Shown piece after piece: positions 8,363-13,165 of a DNA stretch of 13,165 nucleotides. The stretch is from an uncultured Woeseiaceae bacterium (GTDB taxonomy: Bacteria > Pseudomonadota > Gammaproteobacteria > Woeseiales > Woeseiaceae). Every line of letters begins with the position of its first letter. Positions within the stretch are counted from its first letter, which is position 1. The translations under genes and the position numbers were made by a program. The DNA is taken from NCBI GenBank assembly GCA_947259435.1, contig CAMYMP010000675.1:1-13165 (forward strand), given 5' to 3'. The notes under the pieces were generated by a model. The model was given only the letters and a program-made list of their open reading frames with translations. It searched no databases and was not told where the DNA came from.

Positions 8363-8686
8363 TCAGATGTTGAAGCTTTCGCCACAGCCGCATTCGCCTG
8401 TGACATTGGGATTCCTGAAACTGAAGGCCTCGTTCAGGCCATTTTTGACGAAATCGACCTCGGTGCCGTCGATGAGCTTCAGTGCCTCCGGATCGATGAC
8501 GATCTTGACTCCACGGTCCTCAAACACGATGTCCCCGCGGTTTACGGCGTCTGCATAATTGATTACATAGGAATAGCCCGAGCAGCCGGTTTTGGTGACC
8601 CCGAGCCGCAGGCCAATGCCACCGCCGCGCTTCTCGAGATAGGTGCTCACGCGCTCAGCTGCCGATTCCGTCAACGAAATTGCCAT
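8363..8686 (-). CDS. iscA: IscA, A-type Fe-S carrier protein
   Basis: A-type carriers bind Fe-S clusters or iron and pass them to target enzymes. The 107-residue product has exactly the E. coli IscA length. It carries the three ligand cysteines in TGCSGYSY (Cys35) and CGCGESF near the end (Cys99, Cys101), plus the family segments [20 protein letters not shown] and [12 protein letters not shown]. It resembles IscA more than ErpA or SufA because of [11 protein letters not shown] and GECGCGESF. It starts 12 bases after the divergent iscU-like gene. In this organism it may serve a Suf or other scaffold, since the adjacent IscU-like protein seems unable to hold a cluster in the usual way; that is inference. 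Confidence 0.95.
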   Translation of the reverse strand: MAISLTESAAERVSTYLEKRGGGIGLRLGVTKTGCSGYSYVINYADAVNRGDIVFEDRGVKIVIDPEALKLIDGTEVDFVKNGLNEAFSFRNPNVTGECGCGESFNI

Positions 8687-8698
8687 GTTCAGTCTTCT

Positions 8699-9076
8699 TC
8701 AGTCGTCTGGTTCTGAAACACCGCCTGCGACACTCCCAAGCGAACGCACGGCGTCTTCGATGACCAGTATACGTCCGGTCTTCTCCACGGGTACAGAAAG
8801 ACTTTGCATAAGGTCGGATGCCGAAAAATCAAGCAGGTCGGCCACAGCCCGGCCCTCATAACCGGCGCAGAAGGCCTCGGCCGCAGCGATGGCGTGAGGG
8901 CAACCCCAGACCCGGAACCGCAGTGCCCGAGCCTCTCCATCCTCGATTTTGGCGTAGAGGCGCACGCGGACGCCCTGTTCCGAAACCTCGACGCTCGACG
9001 CGCCGTCGAGGTGGCCGGCATGTGCCGGGGCATCGAACAGCTCCCGCACACGCTTGCTGTAAGGATCCGCGCTCAA
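8699..9076 (-). CDS. divergent IscU-like scaffold protein lacking two ligand cysteines
   Basis: IscU builds 2Fe-2S clusters on Cys37, Cys63 and Cys106 (E. coli numbering). This 125-residue product is recognisable by position (between iscS and iscA) and by YSKRVRELFDAPAHAG near the start (compare YSEKVIDHYENPRNVG), LRFRVWGCPHAIAAAE (compare ARFKTYGCGSAIASS) and ILVIEDAVRS (compare ILAEDAIKA). Only the middle cysteine is kept (Cys59). The first site reads SEQGV in place of ACGD, so Asp39 is also lost, and the third reads EKTGRI in place of KIHCSI, so His105 and Cys106 are lost. An extra Cys70 exists. It ends in a short Gly/Glu/Asp tail. The best start is TTG overlapping the iscS stop (TTGA), with GGAG eight bases upstream; no ATG is available before residue 85. 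Possible roles: regulator or persulfide acceptor for IscS. Function unknown. Confidence 0.85.
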   Translation of the reverse strand: MSADPYSKRVRELFDAPAHAGHLDGASSVEVSEQGVRVRLYAKIEDGEARALRFRVWGCPHAIAAAEAFCAGYEGRAVADLLDFSASDLMQSLSVPVEKTGRILVIEDAVRSLGSVAGGVSEPDD

Positions 9077-10248
9077 GCTGCGTGCTCCGGCGCGATGCTG
9101 CGCAGCTTGTCGACGGCGCTGCGATAATGCTCGACCGCGAAATCGACGTCCGTGAGGCTTGTCGGCCGCCCAAAGCTGAAGCGAATCGCACTCTGAGCGA
9201 GAGCGTCGCTTCTGCCCAGTGCACGCAGCACGTAGGACGGTTCCTGGCTCGTGGAATTGCACGCCGACCCCGTTGCGACGCACAGCGGCTCCAGTGCCAG
9301 CAGCAAACTCTCGCCCTCAATGTCCTCGATGCTGACGTTGAGAATTCCGGGAAAGCCGTGGTCGAAATCGCCATTCAGCAGAACACCCGGCAAGTCGTGA
9401 ATACCGGACCAGAAGCGGTCGCGCAGCGCCGTCAGGTGTTCGAGATCTTCATGCATGCGCGAACGTGCAATTTCGGCGGCCGCACCGAAACCCACAATTT
9501 GCTGCGACGGCAGCGTGCCAGGCCGGAGCCGGCGCTGCTGACCACCGCCGAACAGCAGCGGATCCACATGCACACCCGGACGGTCGGCGATGTAGAGCGC
9601 ACCGATGCCTTTCGGCCCATAGACCTTGTGCGCCGTCATCGACATCAGGTCGACCGGCAGCGCTTCCAGATCGATCGGCAGTTTGCCAACCGACTGGGCA
9701 GCATCGACGTGGAACAGAATCCCGCGATCGCGGCAGATCGCACCGATCTTTTCGATATCCTGGATAACACCCGTCTCGTTGTTGACGTGCATGACCGATA
9801 CCAGCTGTGTGTCGTCGCGCAGCGCCGCCTCAAGTTTTGCTATGCCGAGCACGCCGTTGGCCTCGGGCTCCAGCCAGGTAATTTCGAAGTCCTGCTTTTC
9901 GAGCTCGCTGAACGAGTCGGTCACGGCCTTGTGCTCCGTGCGCATCGAGATCAGGTGCCGGCCGCGATCACGCCGATAGTGCGCACCGCCCAGAATCGCC
10001 AGATTGTCCGACTCGGTCGCGCCCGAGGTCCAGATCAGTCGCTCCGCCCGGGTATTGAGGAGACCGGCGAGCTGAGCAGCCGCACGCGCAATATGCTCGA
10101 CACTCTGCCTGCCCGCCGCGTGTGTTGATGACGGATTGGCGTAACTGCCTGCGCTCGTCATCAGCGCGCTCATCGCTTCGGCAACGCGCGAATCCACCGG
10201 CGTCGACGCGGCGTAATCGAGGTACAGCAGTTCCTGTCGCTCAGCCAT
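9073..10248 (-). CDS. iscS: IscS-type cysteine desulfurase, short C-terminus
   Basis: This PLP enzyme takes sulfur from L-cysteine and hands the persulfide to Fe-S scaffolds and tRNA thiolation partners. In 391 residues: LDYAASTPVD at the start, TEHKAV with His106, HVNNETG, PLP-lysine in TAHKVYGPKG (Lys208), GGGQQRRLRPGT, and active-site loop ATGSACNSTSQEPSYV with Cys330. The sequence stops at KLRSIAPEHAA. E. coli IscS continues roughly 15-16 residues beyond the equivalent point, a tail implicated in IscU docking. ATG at 10248 is chosen over the TTG at 10272 because AAGGA lies eight bases before it and MAERQELLYLDY fits the family N-terminus; it overlaps the trmJ stop by eight bases. No iscR lies between trmJ and iscS. 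Confidence 0.95.
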   Translation of the reverse strand: MAERQELLYLDYAASTPVDSRVAEAMSALMTSAGSYANPSSTHAAGRQSVEHIARAAAQLAGLLNTRAERLIWTSGATESDNLAILGGAHYRRDRGRHLISMRTEHKAVTDSFSELEKQDFEITWLEPEANGVLGIAKLEAALRDDTQLVSVMHVNNETGVIQDIEKIGAICRDRGILFHVDAAQSVGKLPIDLEALPVDLMSMTAHKVYGPKGIGALYIADRPGVHVDPLLFGGGQQRRLRPGTLPSQQIVGFGAAAEIARSRMHEDLEHLTALRDRFWSGIHDLPGVLLNGDFDHGFPGILNVSIEDIEGESLLLALEPLCVATGSACNSTSQEPSYVLRALGRSDALAQSAIRFSFGRPTSLTDVDFAVEHYRSAVDKLRSIAPEHAA

Positions 10249-10925
10249 CGGCGGTATCCTTTTTTCTGTCAACGGCAGCCAGGATGCCGCGAAGAATGTT
10301 CAGCTCGTTCTGATCCGGCATTGCGCGGATGAACAGCCGACGCAATCGACGCATCAGGTGTCGCGGATTCTCAGGATCAAGAAAACGCGTATCGGTCAGT
10401 ACCTGTTCGAGATGCGCGTAAAAGTGCTCGAGTTCATCGCTCGTTGCGAGCGGCGCATCAGGCTCATATTCGGGCGGCTTGGCGGCGATTCGCGCCGCAC
10501 GTAGCTCATATGTCAGCACCTGCACGGCCATTGCCAGATTTAAGGAACTGAAGCCCGGATCGGTCGGAATCGTCAGCAAGGTGTGGCAATGATCGAGATG
10601 CTCATTGCTCAACCCCGACTGTTCGGGCCCGAAGATGGCGGCGACCGTTCCGTGCTGACTTTCCTTAATAAGCCGCGCCGCACAGTCGCGCGCATCCATC
10701 GACGGCCAGTTGATCGAACGTGATCGTGCGCTCGCACCGGCGACATAGACACAATCCTCGATCGCCTGCTCGAGTGAGTCAACGACGGTCGCATTTTCGA
10801 GAATATCGACCGCCCCCGATGCGCGCGCCGTCGCGTCTTCATGTGGAAAGTGCTTCGGTTTGACCAGGGCGAGATCGGATACACCCCGGATGTGTGGTAC
10901 CGACAAGAACAATGCGAATCGACAT
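10241..10925 (-). pseudogene. trmJ: TrmJ tRNA Cm32/Um32 methyltransferase, frameshifted with loss of motif 1
   Basis: TrmJ 2'-O-methylates position 32 of tRNAs. The expected start MSIRIVLVGTTHPG is read from ATG at 10925, but this frame then enters CIRSRPGQ and stops at 10839 (28 residues). The rest of TrmJ, from GVSDLALVKPKHFP through ASARSRSINWP, AIFGPEQSGLSNE and the SPOUT knot segment SLNLAMAVQVLTYEL, is in another frame that runs to the stop at 10241. Compared with E. coli TrmJ, the segment equivalent to NMGSVARAMKTMG is missing: four bases stand where about 42 are expected, a net loss of 38. That segment holds the conserved Asn and Arg of the SPOUT active site. The only start for the long frame is a TTG at 10912 in a wrong-frame context, so I read this as a disrupted gene, or an assembly error. 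The C-terminal third looks intact. Confidence 0.82.
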
Positions 10926-10952
10926 TTCTGGCAATGCTTCCCTGATATTCGC

Positions 10953-10959
10953 TATTCTA
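10953..10959. promoter_or_regulatory. candidate shared -10 region between trmJ and suhB
   Basis: The 85-base gap between the divergent trmJ and suhB starts contains TATTCT on the plus strand (10953-10958) and TAGAAT on the minus strand (10959-10954), each a plausible -10. I found no good -35 for either. A perfect five-base hairpin GGCCC/GGGCC (10968-10981) follows in the suhB leader. Promoters must lie in or near this gap because both genes diverge from it. Confidence 0.25.
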
Positions 10960-11010
10960 GCCCCCGCGGCCCGCCAGGGCCGAGTTCTTTCACACTGATG
11001 GAATCGTTTG

Positions 11011-11805
11011 ATGCACGCTCTACTCAATGTAGCGGTGATGGCGGCCCGACGCGCCGGCAGCACGCTAATCAGAAAGATGGTCAATCTGGACAAGCTCGAG
11101 GTCGAGCAGAAAGGCCACAACGATTTCGTCAGTGAAGCCGATCGTGCGGCCGAGAAGGCCATCATCAGCTGCATCCTGAAGCACTATCCCGAACACGCGA
11201 TTCTCGCCGAAGAAAGCGGTGTTCAGGGTGAATCCGACACGATCTGGATCATTGATCCGCTCGACGGCACGACCAACTACCTGCACGGATTTCCGGTTTT
11301 CTGCGTCTCGATCGGCGTGCAGGTCAACGGCCGCATGGAACATGGCGTCGTTTACGACCCGCTGCGCCAGGAACTGTTCACGGCGTCGCGAGGCCAGGGT
11401 GCGCATCTCGAGGGCAGGCGCATTCGGGTGAGCGGCCAGAAAAATATCGAGCGCGCCCTGATCGGCACGGGCTTTCCATTCCGCCAGGCCGATCAGGAAA
11501 TCGGGCCGTATCTGCAGATGCTCGGTAAAGTCGTGCACGCCACATCAGGCGTCCGACGTCCAGGTGCCGCGGCGCTGGACCTCGCCTACGTCGCGGCTGG
11601 CCGGCTCGATGCGTTCTGGGAGACAGGACTCGCACCCTGGGACCTCGCGGCAGGCAGCTTGTTGATTCGCGAGTCCGGCGGCATCGTCAGTGGCCTCGAT
11701 GGCAGCGAGAACTTCCTCGAGACAGGTCATATCCTGACTGGCACCCCGAAAATCTACAAAGACCTCGCGAAGCTCTGCGCCCCGGAAATCGCCAAGCTGG
11801 TATAG
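11011..11805 (+). CDS. suhB: SuhB, inositol-monophosphatase family protein / rRNA transcription factor
   Basis: SuhB hydrolyses inositol monophosphate in vitro, but in E. coli its key role is in the Nus antitermination complex on rRNA operons. The 264-residue protein has the family's metal and substrate residues: AEESG with Glu67, IDPLDGTTN with Asp82 and Asp85, and the C-terminal APWDLAAGSLLIRESGG with Asp211. MHALLNVAVMAARRAG matches the E. coli start MHPMLNIAVRAARKAG, so ATG at 11011 is preferred over the in-frame TTG at 11008; GGA lies eight bases upstream. SuhB-specific resemblance includes VVYDPLRQELFTASRGQGA and RRPGAAALDLAYVAAGR. It is divergent from trmJ as in E. coli. No intrinsic terminator is visible after its stop. 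Confidence 0.96.
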   Translation: MHALLNVAVMAARRAGSTLIRKMVNLDKLEVEQKGHNDFVSEADRAAEKAIISCILKHYPEHAILAEESGVQGESDTIWIIDPLDGTTNYLHGFPVFCVSIGVQVNGRMEHGVVYDPLRQELFTASRGQGAHLEGRRIRVSGQKNIERALIGTGFPFRQADQEIGPYLQMLGKVVHATSGVRRPGAAALDLAYVAAGRLDAFWETGLAPWDLAAGSLLIRESGGIVSGLDGSENFLETGHILTGTPKIYKDLAKLCAPEIAKLV

Positions 11806-11877
11806 ATTAGTTCAGATTAGAGGCTCGATTGCGGCAAGAGGTCGACTTGCGGGCACAGCCGTTTCCATTGCTCGCCC

Positions 11878-11909
11878 AAGGTCCGCTTTCGCTGACAGCG
11901 GACATTCAG
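11878..11909 (+). repeat. palindromic dispersed repeat, left copy
   Basis: GTCCGCT (11881-11887) pairs perfectly with AGCGGAC (11897-11903) around a nine-base loop, inside a 32-base unit that starts AAGG and ends ACATTCAG. A matching unit occurs on the other strand at 12941-12972. The stem sequence fits a type of short intergenic palindrome (core AATGTCCGCT) that I recall from environmental proteobacterial genomes, but I cannot search for it. Confidence 0.7.
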
Positions 11910-12019
11910 AATACGAGACAACCGGTGTTCTGACCGAGCGCTATCGGCCAAAAGCAGACACTCAATTCACAATATTCCTTCCAATCGGCTGTGGATCAAG
12001 TGGCTTTCTGACGAGCAAC

Positions 12020-12053
12020 TATACTTAGGGCATACAAGAAAGTAGTCATGGAG
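12020..12053 (+). promoter_or_regulatory. possible -10 and Shine-Dalgarno of the rhodanese gene
   Basis: TATACT (12020-12025) matches -10 in five of six places, but no good -35 is found 16-18 bases upstream. GGAG (12050-12053) lies seven bases before ATG 12061 and only one base before ATG 12055, which selects 12061 as the start. Confidence 0.4.
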
Positions 12054-12060
12054 AATGACC

Positions 12061-12879
12061 ATGCCGTTTTCAAGATTTGTCGTACTATTTCTGGTATGTG
12101 CATCAGGCGGTTACCCAACTGCCGGTGTTGCCGAATCAGATCAGGAGCGCTCTATTCAGCTCGTCCGTCAAGGTATATTCGCAAAACCCGGATCCGGCGT
12201 GGCGGAAGTTTCAACTGCTGAGTTGGAACAAATTATCGAGGACAAGAGTGCGGTGTTGTTGGACACTCGCCCTCACCTCGAATGGTCCGTCAGTCATATT
12301 CCGACAGCCCTAAATGTTGCACCCAAACCGGACGTGCCTGTTGCCCTTTACACCTCAGATGTAGCAGAGATCGGACGGCTGGTCGGCGGGGACAAGTCGC
12401 AGCCTCTGGTGCTGTATTGCAATGGCCCATACTGTGGCAAGAGCAAACGCGTGGCTGGGGAATTACTCAATGCTGGCTACACCAATGTACGACGCTACCA
12501 GCTGGGCGCACCGGTCTGGCGCGCATTAGTCGGGGTCATGGTGATCGAGCAAGATGGCGCTCAACATGTGTTCCGGAATGACAAGACGGCCGTTTGGATT
12601 GACGTTCGTGACCCCTCTTTGTTTGCGGAAAGCAGCATCTCTGGCGCAAGAAACTTGCCTCAGAGCCGGGTCCTGCCAGGCAAAGATGTGGGGGAGGTTT
12701 TTGCAGCGAAAAATGACGGCCGACTGCCTATGCAGGACCACAACACACGTATCATTGTTTTTGGTCAGGATAGCGAACAGGCAAGTGAAGTAGCCGAAGC
12801 TCTGGCTCGTGAGGCATTCCACAACGTAACGTATTTTGCGGGTACCTATGCGGCTCTCAAAACGGTAGTAGATGAATGA
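12061..12879 (+). CDS. exported tandem rhodanese-domain protein, second domain inactive
   Basis: Rhodaneses carry sulfane sulfur on a cysteine persulfide. The 272-residue product begins with a likely Sec signal peptide (SRFVVLFLVCASGG, cleavage probably after AGVA near residue 24). It then has a first rhodanese domain (about 48-160) with LLDTRPHLEWSVSHIPTALN and the active loop YCNGPYCGKS (Cys120, with a second Cys125), then a second domain (about 175-270) with WIDVRDPSLFAESSISGARNLP. In the second domain the catalytic position reads VFGQDS, with no cysteine, so it is probably structural. The ATG at 12061 is chosen over 12055 from ribosome-binding-site spacing. By eye it is less GC-rich than its neighbours. 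It stands alone between two repeat-bearing gaps and is not part of the conserved suhB neighbourhood, suggesting acquisition. Role unknown; periplasmic sulfur transfer is inference. Confidence 0.88.
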   Translation: MPFSRFVVLFLVCASGGYPTAGVAESDQERSIQLVRQGIFAKPGSGVAEVSTAELEQIIEDKSAVLLDTRPHLEWSVSHIPTALNVAPKPDVPVALYTSDVAEIGRLVGGDKSQPLVLYCNGPYCGKSKRVAGELLNAGYTNVRRYQLGAPVWRALVGVMVIEQDGAQHVFRNDKTAVWIDVRDPSLFAESSISGARNLPQSRVLPGKDVGEVFAAKNDGRLPMQDHNTRIIVFGQDSEQASEVAEALAREAFHNVTYFAGTYAALKTVVDE

Positions 12880-12940
12880 TTCCCAAACGCCTCAACCTGA
12901 CCGTTGGCCGACGTTGGAAGCTGTGTAAGCCAGACTCAAT

Positions 12941-12972
12941 CTAATGTCCGCTTCGGGTCAGTAGCGGCCCTT
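12941..12972 (-). repeat. palindromic dispersed repeat, right copy in opposite orientation
   Basis: Read on the minus strand this 32-base unit begins AAGGGCCGCT and ends AGCGGACATTAG, matching the left copy (AAGGTCCGCT...AGCGGACATTCAG) at both ends with a different loop. The stem pairs at six of seven positions. With the left copy it brackets the rhodanese gene as an inverted pair about 1.1 kb apart. Confidence 0.65.
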
Positions 12973-13031
12973 GGAACCAATAATAGCTCAATGACGGCTT
13001 CGGCGCGGTAAGCAGACGATCGACCAAGCTG

Positions 13032-13061
13032 AACGTCGGCTTTCGCCAGAAGCGGCCATTC
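13032..13061. repeat. degenerate copy of the palindromic repeat
   Basis: GTCGGCT (13035-13041) and AGCGGCC (13051-13057) echo the GTCCGCT/AGCGGAC arms of the better copies, with the same CTTTCG loop start as the left copy. Pairing is imperfect, so it is a decayed member at best. Confidence 0.45.
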
Positions 13062-13165
13062 CAAGGCATTCTGCTCGGCGCCCACGTAAGCAAACAGACA
13101 TCGAATTGTCGGGATTTTTTCCAAGACCGAATCTAATATGCTGGTGGTGTTTCTTCATCTATTTG

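Larger units (their letters stand above)
11806..12060. other. non-coding stretch between suhB and the rhodanese gene
   Basis: About 250 bases with no credible gene. It opens with a short direct repeat (GATTAG twice, 11808-11823). It contains the palindromic element at 11878-11909 and more decayed lookalikes, for example GGTCGACTTG...CAGCCG near 11840-11860 and CGGCCAAAAGCAGACA near 11945-11960. The last 40 bases carry a possible -10 and the ribosome binding site of the rhodanese gene. Confidence 0.6.
12880..13165. other. non-coding stretch with repeat copies, to window edge
   Basis: About 286 bases without a credible gene. It contains a clear palindromic repeat copy (12941-12972), a degenerate one (13032-13061), and a partial lookalike starting AATGACGGCTTCGG at 12990; starts are spaced about 42-47 bases apart. 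A T-run (13114-13119) is preceded only by a four-base stem, so it is not a convincing terminator for the rhodanese gene. Confidence 0.6.

Noticed and set aside
9073..10272. Longer IscS start (TTG at 10272)
   Set aside because: ATG at 10248 has AAGGA at good spacing and gives the usual family N-terminus; the extra eight residues (TEKRIPP region) are not IscS-like.
10241..10912. Reading trmJ as an intact 223-residue gene from TTG at 10912
   Set aside because: Its first residues (FLSVPHIRG) are the shifted reading of the real TrmJ N-terminus MSIRIVLVGTTHPG, which is in another frame, and the first SPOUT motif is absent.
11806..11823. GATTAG direct repeat right after suhB as an attachment site
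   Set aside because: Six bases repeated once with no integrase and no matching copy at the other side of the rhodanese gene; chance is sufficient.
13097..13119. T-run after GACA/TGTC as a terminator for the rhodanese gene
   Set aside because: The stem is only four bases and lies more than 200 bases after the stop codon.
12936..13124. 62-codon open frame on the minus strand
   Set aside because: It runs straight through the palindromic repeat copies, has no ribosome binding site, and its composition follows the repeats; best explained as an accidental frame.
13138..13165. Possible gene start (ATG at 13138) running off the right edge
   Set aside because: Only nine codons are visible and no ribosome binding site precedes the ATG.

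Overview
This window is an ordinary-looking stretch of a gammaproteobacterial chromosome with several unusual details. The gene order der - bamB - yfgM - hisS - rodZ - pilW - rlmN - ndk, followed by isc genes, trmJ and a divergent suhB, is the conserved gammaproteobacterial neighbourhood (E. coli has suhB | trmJ-iscRSUA... and ndk-rlmN-pilF-rodZ-ispG-hisS-yfgM-bamB-der). The metX-type gene at the left edge resembles the Xanthomonas branch of that family. This suggests a deep-branching, Xanthomonadales/Chromatiales-like gammaproteobacterium with a moderately high GC genome. I cannot name the genus.

Layout. 1-382 (minus): 5' part of a MetX-family serine/homoserine acyltransferase, cut by the window edge, with a possible own promoter. 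462-8239 (minus): a tightly packed run of der, bamB, yfgM, hisS, rodZ, pilW, rlmN and ndk, with gaps of 0-29 bases and two 4-base start/stop overlaps. These genes cover ribosome assembly, outer-membrane protein insertion, periplasmic chaperoning, His-tRNA charging, cell shape, type IV pili, rRNA/tRNA methylation and nucleotide balance. 8240-8362: spacer with one strong hairpin. 8363-10925 (minus): a reduced isc cluster (iscA, a divergent iscU-like gene, iscS) behind a disrupted trmJ. 11011-11805 (plus): suhB. 11806-12060 and 12880-13165: non-coding stretches carrying related palindromic repeats. They bracket a single plus-strand gene for an exported tandem rhodanese (12061-12879) that is not part of the conserved neighbourhood.

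Main points for a second look. (1) The IscU-like protein keeps only one of the three IscU cluster-ligand cysteines, and its partner IscS lacks the usual C-terminal tail. iscR, hscB, hscA and fdx are not here. This looks like a cysteine desulfurase with a remodelled partner rather than a standard ISC machine. (2) trmJ has lost about 38 bases around its first conserved SPOUT motif and is frameshifted. (3) The orphan rhodanese gene sits between palindromic repeat copies in opposite orientation. (4) ispG is absent between rodZ and hisS. Several genes touch sulfur handling (MetX/serine acyltransferase, IscS, rhodanese), but a shared pathway is inference only. No tRNA, rRNA, CRISPR array or transposase gene was seen.
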